Shown: one piece after another, positions 35,576 through 44,948 of the stretch
Numbering within the stretch: position 1 is the first letter of the stretch
Layout of the letters: every line of letters starts with the position of its first letter
DNA from: UBA5314 sp035560815
GTDB taxonomy: Bacteria > Bacillota > Syntrophomonadia > Syntrophomonadales > Syntrophomonadaceae
Reading direction: 5' to 3'
Assembly (NCBI GenBank): GCA_035560815.1
Contig: DATMYR010000009.1
Span: forward strand, 1-64,000
Length of the DNA: 64,000 nt
Translations under genes and position numbers: made by a program
The notes under the pieces: generated by a model
Database searches by the model: none
What the model was told of the DNA's origin: nothing
Seen by the model: the letters and a program-made list of their open reading frames with translations, nothing else

Positions 35576-36736
35576 TTATTTATTGTGCAACTGGAACAGG
35601 AATTTCTGGGCTTCTTTCACCCCCACCCCCATCTCCAGCTTGCTGCCGTTCTTAATAAGAACCAACTCTAAAGCAGCCAGAACGGAAAACAGGTCCAACT
35701 CCCGGACATAACCGAGGTGCCCGATGCGGAAAATTACATCATCCAGGCTCTGTTGTCCCCCGGCCAACGTAATATTGAAGTCCTCCTGCAGCTGTCTGCG
35801 CAGGAGGTTGGCGTCCTTTCGCCCCGGTGCGATCACTGATGTCAATGCCGGGGAAGCACAATCATCCCCGGCCAGGAGTTCCAACCCCATAGCCTTTACA
35901 CTACTTCTAACCATATTACGATAATTCAAGTGCCGTTCTAAAACCTGGTCCAGGCCCTCTTCGAAAATGATGGTCAGGGCTTCGCCCAGCCCATAATAAA
36001 GCGAAATTGGGGGTGTAAAGGGATTTTGCCCCTTCTCCAGGTATTTCATTCCCTTATCCAGGTCCCAGTAATAGCTGGGGCAGGTGCATTGTTTGTGCAC
36101 TTGGAAGGCTTTCTCGTTAAAAGCCATAAAAGCTAATCCGGGAGGTATCATGAAGGCCTTCTGGGATCCGCTAATTACCACATCCAGCCCCCACTCATCC
36201 ATGCGCAGGTCCGCAGCCGCCAGACCGCTTACCGCATCCACCAGCAGCAGAGCCGGATGATTGCCGCAGGCCTCGCTAATGCTCTTCAGGTCATTGTATA
36301 CTCCGGTGGAGGTCTCATTCTGGGTTATCAGAACAGCTCCAATTTCCCCTTGTTTGTCGGCATCCAGGATTTCCTTGATGCGTTGAGGATCAGCGGGTTT
36401 GCCCCAGGGAAAATCAAGTTTCTGCACCCGGGCACCAAATTGGGCAGCGATCTCGGCAAAACGATCTCCAAAGACCCCGATTGATACGGCCAATACCTTA
36501 TCTCCGGGAGAGATGAAGTTAACCACTGCTGCTTCCAGCCCGCCCGTCCCCGAGGCTGGATAAATAAGTACATTCTGCTGAGTACGATAGACTTTTTTTA
36601 CCCCTGCCGTCACCTGGGTGAGAAGTTCCTGGAATTTTGTTCCCCGGTGATTGACTAGCGGTTTGCTCATGGCTCTCACCACCCGTTCTGGCACAGGTGT
36701 GGGTCCAGGAAGGAGTAAAAACTGTTCTCCTATCAT
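35576..36736 (-). CDS. Class V aminotransferase (serine-pathway type)
   Basis: 386 aa. PLP enzyme of the serine-pyruvate/alanine-glyoxylate family: LLLPGPTPVPERV at the N-terminus, YPASGTGGLEAAV, VDAVSGLAAADLRMDEWG, and the PLP lysine in VISGSQKAFMIPPG. No serC or serB homologue is nearby, and this gene precedes serA directly, so it probably supplies the transamination step from phosphohydroxypyruvate; that is inference from context. Both TTG 36739 and ATG 36736 follow GGGAGG; I take ATG. Expression should be set by the serine T-box upstream. Confidence 0.85.
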   Translation of the reverse strand: MIGEQFLLLPGPTPVPERVVRAMSKPLVNHRGTKFQELLTQVTAGVKKVYRTQQNVLIYPASGTGGLEAAVVNFISPGDKVLAVSIGVFGDRFAEIAAQFGARVQKLDFPWGKPADPQRIKEILDADKQGEIGAVLITQNETSTGVYNDLKSISEACGNHPALLLVDAVSGLAAADLRMDEWGLDVVISGSQKAFMIPPGLAFMAFNEKAFQVHKQCTCPSYYWDLDKGMKYLEKGQNPFTPPISLYYGLGEALTIIFEEGLDQVLERHLNYRNMVRSSVKAMGLELLAGDDCASPALTSVIAPGRKDANLLRRQLQEDFNITLAGGQQSLDDVIFRIGHLGYVRELDLFSVLAALELVLIKNGSKLEMGVGVKEAQKFLFQLHNK

Positions 36737-36785
36737 CAAGTCTTAGCCTCCCCCACAATAATTACATGATGATGAAAATAAACAA

Positions 36786-36995
36786 CCTCTCGCCCGTTCA
36801 GGGACGAGAGGTATTTCCCGCGTTGCCACCCTTATTGGTGTTTTTATACACCCACTTGACTGGTTATAACGGAACCACCGAAATCTGTTCTCACAGTCGA
36901 CTCCAGGGCGGATTCAAAATCCTGCTGCGCTGGTTTGCACCAACCACCAGCTCTCTAAATCAGACGGGATTTTTACTATTCCCCATCAATGTCAT
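36786..36995 (-). promoter_or_regulatory. Serine T-box leader
   Basis: On the minus strand the leader has the Stem I start GGGGAATAGTAAAAAT, the distal part GAGAGCTGGTGGTTGGTG, a specifier region TGAATCCGCCCTGGAG, the T-box core AAGGGTGGCAACGCGGG (36817-36833) and a terminator hairpin CCTCTCG / CGAGAGG (36786-36811) ending in TTGTTT. By the usual layout (codon after GAA) the specifier is TCC at 36910-36912, a Ser codon, fitting tRNA-Ser(GGA) and the genes controlled. Uncharged tRNA-Ser would favour readthrough. Confidence 0.9.
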
Positions 36996-37008
36996 TATGA
37001 TGTGAAAT

Positions 37009-37294
37009 TTGATGATAATTATATTACACATTGTTTTGCTTGGCAAGCCATGGGAAACAAGATCACCTGCCTCCTCCCCGCGACTCATAGCTAGTATGGT
37101 CGCCGCTTTCCTCCATTTCATAAATATTTCATGCTTATTTGCTATTCTGCTAATTACAATTAGTGGTCGAGCAGGTAAACAGCCTGCTGTTTAGACTGAG
37201 GCAGCGGATCTGTCTTTGGGCTTAGCCATTAATTCAGTTTGTAATTATTGCATTTGACCAGACCCAATAGGGTAAACAAGGGAGGAAAAGACAT
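37009..37294. other. Intergenic gap before a secreted protein gene
   Basis: No feature other than GGGAGG ahead of the start at 37295. A 61-codon frame at 37009-37194 has no supporting context. Confidence 0.3.
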
Positions 37295-39088
37295 ATGGTG
37301 AGAATGAACAGATGCTGTGCTGTTTTATTGGTGCTGGGCATGGCCATAGGGTTAATGGGTGCAAAGCCTTCAACCGCCCAGGCAGGTGTGGACAAGACGG
37401 TGCACAGAATTTATGTAACAGATAAAGAGGACGTAACCGTTACGGAAAGTCACCGGGTAGTCTGGGCTTATGCCGAACAAGCCATCACTCCGAATCTCTT
37501 TGATTTCAACTGGACTTACTGGACCGGACAGGATATTGATCCCCAAACCCTCACGGCCAGTGACGGCTCCGACAAGTTCGATAACCTGTCAATTGCAGAA
37601 CAGGTTTATTTGCAGCAAGTAACTGGGCTGCAAGCGGATACCGAGTACTATATTGATCTATACGATCAAACTCCAATCGTCAGTACATCCAGGTTCGAGG
37701 ATACAACATCTGGGCCCATCTTGGTGGACGGGGGAATGACCTGGGAGATTACTGAAGACGAAACATCGATAACTGAAACGCTCACTACCCATTTGTACAA
37801 CACCACAACCAAGACCACCTACACGGTTGTGGAATCCCTCTATGGAGATCTAAACAACACCCGTGTTTTAACATTGGATAAGGAAGGCTCAGGTACGGTG
37901 ACTGCAGACCCGCTGCCCGATGAAAATGGCCACTACCCTGCCGGGCAAGCGGTTAGTTTGACTGCCACCCCGGCCAGCGGTTGGGTATTCAGCAAATGGC
38001 AGATCGGTGATAATACAGCCACCACGCCAGAGACTATGGTAACGATGCGTTCGGATATAAGCGCTAAAGCTTACTTCGAAGAGTCTCCTCCTACTGAGGT
38101 ATCCTGCTATGCTCTAACATTGGATAAGGAAGGCTCGGGTTCGGTGACGGCAGACCCGTTGCCCGGTGAGAATGGCCAATATCCCGCCGGGCAAGAGGTT
38201 AGTTTGACTGCCACCTCGGCCGGCGGTTGGGCGTTCAGCAAATGGCAGATCGGTGAGAATGCCATCACTACGCCAGAGACTATGGTAACGATGAGTTCGA
38301 ATATAACTGCCACGGCTTACTTTATTAAAATATCGCCGGCTGGCGGAGGCGGAGGTGGCGGTGGATTTTCGATCTCCACGCCATCAGTGGCTACCAATGA
38401 TGCGAATGCCTCTGCCGAATCGGCCATGCTTAACGGCCAGGTCACATCCAGAGGAGGCGGAACCATCACCGCCTATGGCTTCTCCTACAGCACGGATGAG
38501 AACCAGTGGACCCAGGTGCCGGTAGGAACAGACAACCTTCAAGGCAGCTTTGCCTACAACCTGACCGGGTTGAAAGCCAACACCGAATATTTCTTTAGAG
38601 CCTATGCCACAAACGGTGCAGGAACCTCGTACGGCCAGGAGAAAAGCTTTCTCGTGTATCAGGCTCAGAATCCCCTGGCACCGCTTAGCAAAATAGTACT
38701 GCTTTTTTATATCGGCAAGAACGATTACTATGTCAATAACTTGAAAAAAACCATGGACACCGTTCCGGTTATTGTGGAAGACAGAACTCTTCTGCCCATC
38801 AAGTATGTTGCCGAACCTCTGGGTGCCACTGTAAATTGGAACCCGGATGAACAGAAGGTTACCATCTCTTTGAATGGCAAAACTCTGGAGCTTTGGATCG
38901 ATCAAAGTACGGCTCAGGTCAACGGCGTAACTGTCCCCATTGATCCGAATAATCCCGCAGTGACACCCATTGTCTTGGAGCCGGGCCGCACCATGCTTCC
39001 TTTAAGATTCATCGGCGAACAACTAAACTGTCAGGTGGAATGGGATGAGGGTCAGCAAATGGTTACCTTTACTTATCCGAATTCGTAA
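37295..39088 (+). CDS. Secreted protein with two InlB-type repeats, an FN3-like domain and a copper-amine-oxidase-N domain
   Basis: 597 aa. Signal peptide at 1-30 (LLVLGMAIGLMGA). A unique region (about 30-190), two repeats of about 75 aa (ALTLDKEGSGSVTADPLP ... GWAFSKWQIG; about 195-350), a Gly-rich linker (GGGGGGG), an FN3-like module (about 360-450; YGFSYSTDENQW, LTGLKANTEYFFRAYATN) and a C-terminal copper-amine-oxidase-N domain (about 480-597; VPVIVEDRTLLPIKYVAEPL, PGRTMLPLRFIGEQL). This domain is common on cell-surface proteins of Clostridia and is not itself an oxidase. Surface or matrix role inferred; no anchor motif seen. Confidence 0.8.
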   Translation: MVRMNRCCAVLLVLGMAIGLMGAKPSTAQAGVDKTVHRIYVTDKEDVTVTESHRVVWAYAEQAITPNLFDFNWTYWTGQDIDPQTLTASDGSDKFDNLSIAEQVYLQQVTGLQADTEYYIDLYDQTPIVSTSRFEDTTSGPILVDGGMTWEITEDETSITETLTTHLYNTTTKTTYTVVESLYGDLNNTRVLTLDKEGSGTVTADPLPDENGHYPAGQAVSLTATPASGWVFSKWQIGDNTATTPETMVTMRSDISAKAYFEESPPTEVSCYALTLDKEGSGSVTADPLPGENGQYPAGQEVSLTATSAGGWAFSKWQIGENAITTPETMVTMSSNITATAYFIKISPAGGGGGGGGFSISTPSVATNDANASAESAMLNGQVTSRGGGTITAYGFSYSTDENQWTQVPVGTDNLQGSFAYNLTGLKANTEYFFRAYATNGAGTSYGQEKSFLVYQAQNPLAPLSKIVLLFYIGKNDYYVNNLKKTMDTVPVIVEDRTLLPIKYVAEPLGATVNWNPDEQKVTISLNGKTLELWIDQSTAQVNGVTVPIDPNNPAVTPIVLEPGRTMLPLRFIGEQLNCQVEWDEGQQMVTFTYPNS

Positions 39089-39197
39089 ACTGAAGGGTGT
39101 TGTTTGATAAACGACCGTTCCGCTTGAGATGACAATATTCCGGTTGTTTTTCCTGAGGACACTGCGTTCAACCGCTGCTTCTTCTTTCCTATGTGCC

Positions 39198-39227
39198 AAA
39201 GGCTCACGCATTACTGCATGAGCCTTT
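39198..39227. terminator. Bidirectional terminator
   Basis: AAAGGCTCA / TGAGCCTTT stem with a 12-nt loop, T-rich after it on the plus strand (GCTTTTATG) and AT-rich before it. Lies between convergent genes. Confidence 0.75.
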
Positions 39228-39258
39228 GCTTTTATGCTTCTTGCACGTTTATTATGAT

Positions 39259-40662
39259 TTAAGTATTAATCTCATAGATTACTGCCACCTGATCTCTGTA
39301 TATCTCTTTCCACCCGGGCCTTCCTTGCATATATATATCCAAGAGAGTTCCGCCTTTTATAAATATGTTCTTTATCCCGTATTTTTGAAAGGTTACGGTT
39401 GGGGGTTTGATAAGCTTTTCAGTATTCACCACGTCCTGGAATACGCCTGGTAATACATAAACATCGCCTCGAGCATCAATAAATGGTTTAATTCCTTTGT
39501 CTATCAATAACGCGCCGAATACATGTTGATTATACAAATGATCCTGGTTTTTCGGGTGTTTTTCCAGGTATTCAATCGCTGCCAGGGGCCATTGAGTTGG
39601 ACTATATAAAACGACGGGTTTTTTGGGAAAGATTATAAGTACTGTGATAAGCAAAACAGAAACCATAGCGATTTGGAAGATGAATGAAAAATCAGAATCA
39701 TATAGGCGCTTAAAATAATACATGCTCATAATTAGCCAAAATATTATCGTATAAGCCCCTCCCCGTACACTTGTTAATGAATAGAGATAAAATGCAATAA
39801 ACCAGAAGGGATACATCACATCGCTCTCTTCATATTTGAGCCCTTTTTGGGCAAAGCGAATAAAAAAGAGGATGGCTATGCTCAGTATGATGATGTAACT
39901 GCCTAAAAGCAGGAAATCGGAAAAGTCCGGTGCCTTAAACTCATTCACATAGTGGTTTAAGGGATTGAAACTAAACTGGGCGATGTAAACCCAAATCCTG
40001 TATCCATATGGATTCACCAACGTAGCCAGCACTGATAGTCCGGTTATGAACCAGAATCGTGAAGCTTCTTCTTTTTTTGTTATGGTTCGATAGATGCTTT
40101 CCACCACAAGCATTCCTACACCATATATCGCAGTACTGTGAAAATTGACCCATAGAATGATAATGAGCGGCGCCCAATACAAGTGTTTATCTTTAGCGTG
40201 AAAGTGCAGTAAGTACAGGAGCAAGAGAAATAATGGATAGGTGATGAGATAAGCGCGTGGGGAGATATAGCGCGAAAGCATTATCATTCCTAATGCGCAT
40301 AGTATACTGGCTGCCCTGGACGGGTTTAACTTGTTAATCCACATGGTCAGCAACCCAGCCAATAGGAAGATGTTCAATGCAGCAAGTAAAAGAAATCCTA
40401 TATCTCCAAAGTGACTTCGGGTAATATAAGCTATCAGGCAAAAAAGCCACTCGTGATTGAGCCAGGGTTTACCGGCCACAGTCCAAGAAAATGAATCAAA
40501 TTGAGGTACAGCATGATGGTAGTAAATCCAATGGCCCACCGCACTGCTCCAGATAGGATCACCATCCAGAGGTGTCTTGCCTGCAAACATGCATGCTATT
40601 AGAACTGCTGCGGCAGAGAAGATTACCATTCCATTTATTTTCTTGGTGTTACTTGATTTCAT
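39259..40662 (-). CDS. Polytopic membrane protein of unknown function
   Basis: About 467 aa with roughly nine to eleven hydrophobic helices (MVIFSAAAVLIACMFA, FLLLAALNIFLLAGLLTMW, ITGLSVLATLVN and others) and a C-terminal soluble tail of about 110 aa rich in aromatic residues (PIAAIEYLEKHPKNQDH type). The layout of N-terminal loop, many helices and a tail resembles GT-C-type glycosyltransferases, but no signature motif is secure, so I leave it unassigned. The first ATG (40677) lacks a ribosome-binding site; ATG 40662 follows a G-rich run. It converges with the secreted protein gene and stands alone. Confidence 0.65.
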   Translation of the reverse strand: MKSSNTKKINGMVIFSAAAVLIACMFAGKTPLDGDPIWSSAVGHWIYYHHAVPQFDSFSWTVAGKPWLNHEWLFCLIAYITRSHFGDIGFLLLAALNIFLLAGLLTMWINKLNPSRAASILCALGMIMLSRYISPRAYLITYPLFLLLLYLLHFHAKDKHLYWAPLIIILWVNFHSTAIYGVGMLVVESIYRTITKKEEASRFWFITGLSVLATLVNPYGYRIWVYIAQFSFNPLNHYVNEFKAPDFSDFLLLGSYIIILSIAILFFIRFAQKGLKYEESDVMYPFWFIAFYLYSLTSVRGGAYTIIFWLIMSMYYFKRLYDSDFSFIFQIAMVSVLLITVLIIFPKKPVVLYSPTQWPLAAIEYLEKHPKNQDHLYNQHVFGALLIDKGIKPFIDARGDVYVLPGVFQDVVNTEKLIKPPTVTFQKYGIKNIFIKGGTLLDIYMQGRPGWKEIYRDQVAVIYEINT

Positions 40663-40814
40663 AAAAAAGCCCCCCATAGGCTAAGGCTGTCATTTCAATA
40701 TACAATTAAATTCCATGACAGGGTATCATCCCCTGGTCCGGTTTTTACCGGGTCTTACGTCCCGATCAAGAACAGCCCTAACTCTTCCTGCGCAGCGCGA
40801 AAGTTTAGCCGACC

Positions 40815-40844
40815 AAAAAAGGCGCGCTCATTGAGTGCACCTTT
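40815..40844 (-). terminator. Terminator after the gyr-pdx operon
   Basis: AAAGGTGCACTCA / TGAGCGCGCCTTT, tightly looped, then TTTTTTGG on the minus strand, about 95 bp past pdxT. Confidence 0.7.
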
Positions 40845-40936
40845 AGTTTCTTATCTTTACACTTCTATAATTATGGGCACGGGCAAGGACAGAAACGGGC
40901 AAAAGAATCGTCTCCCGTGCACCCAGGTAAACGATA

Positions 40937-41503
40937 TTAGATCAATTCCAAAAAGTACTTGTGAATATCCAGCTGGTCAGTCAATTCCGGATGGAATGCG
41001 GTAGCCAGTAGATTCCTTTGCTGCACCATAATGATCTTCTCCCGGTAGGTGCACAGGGCTCTGGCCTCTCCCCAGAGTTTTTCCACATAAGGAGCACGGA
41101 TAAATACACCCCTGGTCAGACCCACGCCGTCCACATCCAGTTCGGTCTCGAAACTGTCTACCTGCCTTCCGTAGGCATTGCGCTTCACCAGCATATCCAT
41201 CAGCCCCAGGCGAGGCTGTTCGGTGTCGGCGATTTCCTTGGCCAGAAGTATCATCCCGGCGCATGTTCCCCATAGAGGCATACCCTGGGCAGTTTTTTCC
41301 TTAATCGGTTCTTCCAATTGGTAGGTCCGCATTAATTTGCCGATGGTGGTGCTTTCCCCCCCAGGAATTATGAGCGCCTCCACCTGGTCCAGTTCTTCCC
41401 TGGTCCTTACCTGCAGTGGATGTGCGCCGCATTTTTTCAGGCAGGCCTGATGTTCTATAAAAGCCCCCTGAAGGGCTAATATTCCTACAGGTTTACCAGC
41501 CAC
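40937..41503 (-). CDS. pdxT: Pyridoxal 5'-phosphate synthase glutaminase subunit
   Basis: 189 aa. Hydrolyses glutamine and passes ammonia to PdxS. Class I glutaminase: GGESTTIGKL, catalytic Cys in LWGTCAGMILLA, His-Glu pair in ATAFHPELT. The frame runs further upstream, but GTG 41503 (VAGKPVGILALQGAFIEH) is the family start. It overlaps the pdxS stop by 11 bp, indicating translational coupling. Confidence 0.95.
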   Translation of the reverse strand: MAGKPVGILALQGAFIEHQACLKKCGAHPLQVRTREELDQVEALIIPGGESTTIGKLMRTYQLEEPIKEKTAQGMPLWGTCAGMILLAKEIADTEQPRLGLMDMLVKRNAYGRQVDSFETELDVDGVGLTRGVFIRAPYVEKLWGEARALCTYREKIIMVQQRNLLATAFHPELTDQLDIHKYFLELI

Positions 41504-42377
41504 GATCCTGCATCCTCTCTTCTGGTCTGATCGTGCTGATATCGATTCCCACCATAGCTTCCCCCAGATCACGCGACACCTCAGCCAGTACGGCGGCATC
41601 CTGGAAGTAGGTGGTGGCGGCCACGATGGCCCGGGCTCGTTTCATAGGGTCTCCAGATTTAAAAATACCGGATCCTACAAAAATGCCGTCACAGCCCAGC
41701 TGCATCATTAATGCGGCATCGGCCGGGGTGGCAATTCCACCAGCAGCAAAATTTACCACCGGCATGCGCTTTTGCCGCACAACTTCTAAAATCAGTTCAT
41801 AAGGCGCCTGCAATTCCTTGGCAGCACTCATTAACTCTTCTACAGGCAGATTACTGACCCAACGAATTTCATCGTTTACCTGGCGGATATGACGGACCGC
41901 TTCAATGACATTTCCAGTGCCTGGCTCACCCTTAGTCCGTATCATGGCTGCACCTTCGCCGAGGCGACGCAGGGCTTCCCCTAAATTGCGCGCTCCACAT
42001 ACAAATGGAACCTTGAAGCTGCTTTTATCCACATGGTATTTATCATCAGCCGGGGTCAGAACTTCACTCTCATCGATGTAATCAACGCCCAGGGATTCAA
42101 GGATCTGTGCCTCCACAAAATGACCGATCCGGCATTTTGCCATGACCGGTATGCTTACGGCTTCCATGATCTGCATGATCACAGTCGGATCCGCCATGCG
42201 GGCGATCCCTCCAGCAGCGCGGATGTCGGCTGGTACTCTTTCCAGGGCCATGACCGCGCAGGCCCCGGCTGTTTCTGCTATTTTAGCCTGTTCCGGGGTG
42301 GTTACATCCATGATGACCCCACCCTTTAACATTTGAGCTAGACCCGCTTTTACATTAAAGGTGCCTTTCTGTTCCAT
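41493..42377 (-). CDS. pdxS: Pyridoxal 5'-phosphate synthase, lyase subunit
   Basis: 294 aa. Builds PLP from ribose 5-phosphate, glyceraldehyde 3-phosphate and ammonia. Signatures: GGVIMDVTTPEQAKIAE, VMALERVPADIR, the Schiff-base lysine in PVMAKCRIGH, and EAVRHIR. Follows gyrA by 78 bp in the same direction and overlaps pdxT, giving a pdxST pair at the end of the gyr operon. PLP serves the neighbouring MocR and aminotransferase proteins, though not as an operon. Confidence 0.97.
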   Translation of the reverse strand: MEQKGTFNVKAGLAQMLKGGVIMDVTTPEQAKIAETAGACAVMALERVPADIRAAGGIARMADPTVIMQIMEAVSIPVMAKCRIGHFVEAQILESLGVDYIDESEVLTPADDKYHVDKSSFKVPFVCGARNLGEALRRLGEGAAMIRTKGEPGTGNVIEAVRHIRQVNDEIRWVSNLPVEELMSAAKELQAPYELILEVVRQKRMPVVNFAAGGIATPADAALMMQLGCDGIFVGSGIFKSGDPMKRARAIVAATTYFQDAAVLAEVSRDLGEAMVGIDISTIRPEERMQDRGW

Positions 42378-42455
42378 TGGGCTTCCCCTCCATTAAGAAA
42401 AATGCCTTGATGTTCTTATCATCAAATTTCAAATCTATCCGTCCCCAGGCAGGCC

Positions 42456-44891
42456 CTATTCCTCTTTTTCGATCCTGAACCTGGCAATACCCACAATCCG
42501 ATCATCGTCCGGCAGGCGCATGAGCATTACTCCGCGGGAATACCTCTTCTGCACAGAGACGTCTTCCACTTCCAGTCGGATCATGTGTCCCTCACTGGTT
42601 AAAATCACCAGTTCATCTCCCTCATTTACCATACGGGAGGCTACCAGTTTGCCGTTCTTCTCTGTAACTTCCATGGATTTCAGTCCTTTGCCCCCCCGGT
42701 TTTGCACATTGAATTCGCTGAGTTGGGTGCGCTTGCCAAATCCTTTTTCGGTTACCAGTAAGACGGTAGCTCCTTCTCGGAATTTGTCCATCCCCACAAC
42801 ATAATCACCCTTGCTCAAGCGAACGGCCTTAACCCCTGTGGCGGTTCGGCCCATCGGCCTGACCTGCTCCTCCCCGAAGACAATGGTAAAGCCTCCGGAA
42901 GTGGCGATCATGACTAAATCCTTTTTCTCAACTCGGATTACCCCTACCAGTTCGTCATCTTCCAGGAGGTTGACTGCGATTAAGCCTGATTTACGTATAT
43001 TGGCGAAGGCGCCTAGATCCACCTTCTTAATTACTCCATGCTTTGTCACCATAAGCAGGAAGCGTTTGCTATCGAAATAGCGGCTGGCTACCAGGGTGGT
43101 TACCTTTTCGTCGGGTCTCAGCTCCAGGAAATTCACCAGGGGTGTTCCCTTGGCCTGGCGTGAAGATTCCGGTATCTTGAAGGCGCGCATGGAGAAAACC
43201 CGGCCCTGGTTGGTAAAGAACAGGACATGGGCCAGAATCGAAGTAACCAGCACATCATTGGCAAAGTCTTCGGCCCGGGTGGATGTTGAACTGATCCCCT
43301 TACCACCCCGTTTCTGTGTCTGGTAGGTGTCAAGGGGTTGGCGCTTAATATAACCCCGATTGCTCAGGGTGATAACCACTTCTCGGTCGTCGATGAAATC
43401 TTCTTCTTCATAATCGGTGTCTTCCAGGCTGATTTCGGTGCGGCGTTTATCCCCAAAGCGGCTGCTGATCTCATCCATATCCGCTTTAATAATCATCAGG
43501 ACTCTTTCCGGCCGGGCCAGTATGTCTTCATAATCCGCTATCTTGAGCAGGATTTCTGCATACTCATCCTCGATCTTGCCCCGCTCCAACCCTGTCAATT
43601 GGGCCAGGCGCATATCTAAAATCGCGTTAGCCTGGATTTCTGACAGAACGAAGCGCTCCTGCAGACCGTTTCGGGCGGTTTCTCGATCACGAGAATTCCT
43701 GATCAGGTTTACAATCTCGTCCAGGTTGTCCAGGGCGATGCGCAGCCCTTCCAGAATATGCTGCCGAGCCCTGGCCAGTTTAAGCTCATGGGCAGTGCGC
43801 CGGCGAATGACTTCCTGACGGTGTTCTACAAAATAGTGGATCATTTCCTTCAGGTTGAGGGTGCGGGGCTGCCCATCCACCAAACTGAGCATGTTGACGC
43901 CGAATGAATCCTGCAGCTGGGTATGTTTGAACAGCTTGTTGACCAGAACATTGACATTAGCGTCCTTGCGTACCTCAATAACGATGCGTATCCCCTGGCG
44001 GTCAGACTCATCACGCAGATCTGAAATTCCCTCAATCTTCTTGTCACGGACTAGTTCCGCGATCTTTTCCACCAAGCGGGACTTGTTGACCTGATAGGGA
44101 ATCTCGGTAATGATAATCGATTGTTTCCCGCCCTTCTTTTCTTCGATGTGGTGGCGAGCTCGGATTTTAATGCTTCCCCGACCGGTTTGGTAAGCCTGCC
44201 GGATACCGCTGCTTTCCATGATCCCGGCGGTAGGAAAATCGGGTCCCGGAAGGACAGTCATCAATTCATCTATGGTTACCTCCGGGTTGTCTATGTACAT
44301 CTTGGTGGCTTCCAGCACCTCCACCAGATTATGGGGAGGAATATTGGTGGCCATCCCCACAGCGATCCCTGCCGATCCGTTCAGAAGCAGGTTCGGAATC
44401 CGGGAAGGAAGCACCTGCGGCTCCTGGCGTGAATCATCATAGTTGGGCCGCCAATCCACTGTTTCCTTATCGATATCTCTCAGCAATTCCATGGCGATCC
44501 GGGACATTCGGGACTCGGTATACCGCATGGCCGCCGCCGAATCACCGTCGATGGATCCGAAGTTGCCGTGCCCGTCAACCAGCGGGTAGCGCATGGAAAA
44601 AGGCTGGGCCATCTTCACCATGGCTTGATATATGGCCGAATCTCCGTGGGGATGGTATTTCCCCATGACATCTCCAACGATCGTGGCTGACTTTCTATGG
44701 GGCTTTTCGTGGGTCATTCCCTGATCGTACAAAGCATAGAGAATGCGCCGGTGTACAGGCTTTAAGCCATCCCGCACATCGGGTAGTGCACGGGATACGA
44801 TAACACTCATGGAATATTCCAGGAAGGATTTCTTCACTTCTTTTTCTATGTCCATAGGGATTACTTTTTCAAACAGGTTGTCCTGTGACAA
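42456..44891 (-). CDS. gyrA: DNA gyrase subunit A
   Basis: 811 aa. Breaks and rejoins DNA. Catalytic Tyr at about residue 124 in SAAAMRYTESRM; quinolone region GDSA (residues 83-86) has the sensitive Ser. C-terminal beta-pinwheel with GyrA-box-like QTQKRGGKGIS. Start is TTG, 9 bases past AGGAGG; the stop of gyrB is 57 bp upstream, so both are in one operon. Confidence 0.98.
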   Translation of the reverse strand: MSQDNLFEKVIPMDIEKEVKKSFLEYSMSVIVSRALPDVRDGLKPVHRRILYALYDQGMTHEKPHRKSATIVGDVMGKYHPHGDSAIYQAMVKMAQPFSMRYPLVDGHGNFGSIDGDSAAAMRYTESRMSRIAMELLRDIDKETVDWRPNYDDSRQEPQVLPSRIPNLLLNGSAGIAVGMATNIPPHNLVEVLEATKMYIDNPEVTIDELMTVLPGPDFPTAGIMESSGIRQAYQTGRGSIKIRARHHIEEKKGGKQSIIITEIPYQVNKSRLVEKIAELVRDKKIEGISDLRDESDRQGIRIVIEVRKDANVNVLVNKLFKHTQLQDSFGVNMLSLVDGQPRTLNLKEMIHYFVEHRQEVIRRRTAHELKLARARQHILEGLRIALDNLDEIVNLIRNSRDRETARNGLQERFVLSEIQANAILDMRLAQLTGLERGKIEDEYAEILLKIADYEDILARPERVLMIIKADMDEISSRFGDKRRTEISLEDTDYEEEDFIDDREVVITLSNRGYIKRQPLDTYQTQKRGGKGISSTSTRAEDFANDVLVTSILAHVLFFTNQGRVFSMRAFKIPESSRQAKGTPLVNFLELRPDEKVTTLVASRYFDSKRFLLMVTKHGVIKKVDLGAFANIRKSGLIAVNLLEDDELVGVIRVEKKDLVMIATSGGFTIVFGEEQVRPMGRTATGVKAVRLSKGDYVVGMDKFREGATVLLVTEKGFGKRTQLSEFNVQNRGGKGLKSMEVTEKNGKLVASRMVNEGDELVILTSEGHMIRLEVEDVSVQKRYSRGVMLMRLPDDDRIVGIARFRIEKEE

Positions 44892-44948
44892 AACCTACTA
44901 CCTCCTAAACTAGCCGTTACTTGGCCGCTGTGCTTGATCTGGAAGTTT

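Noticed and set aside
37009..37194. 61-codon plus-strand frame before the secreted protein gene
   Set aside because: No ribosome-binding site and no relation to neighbours.
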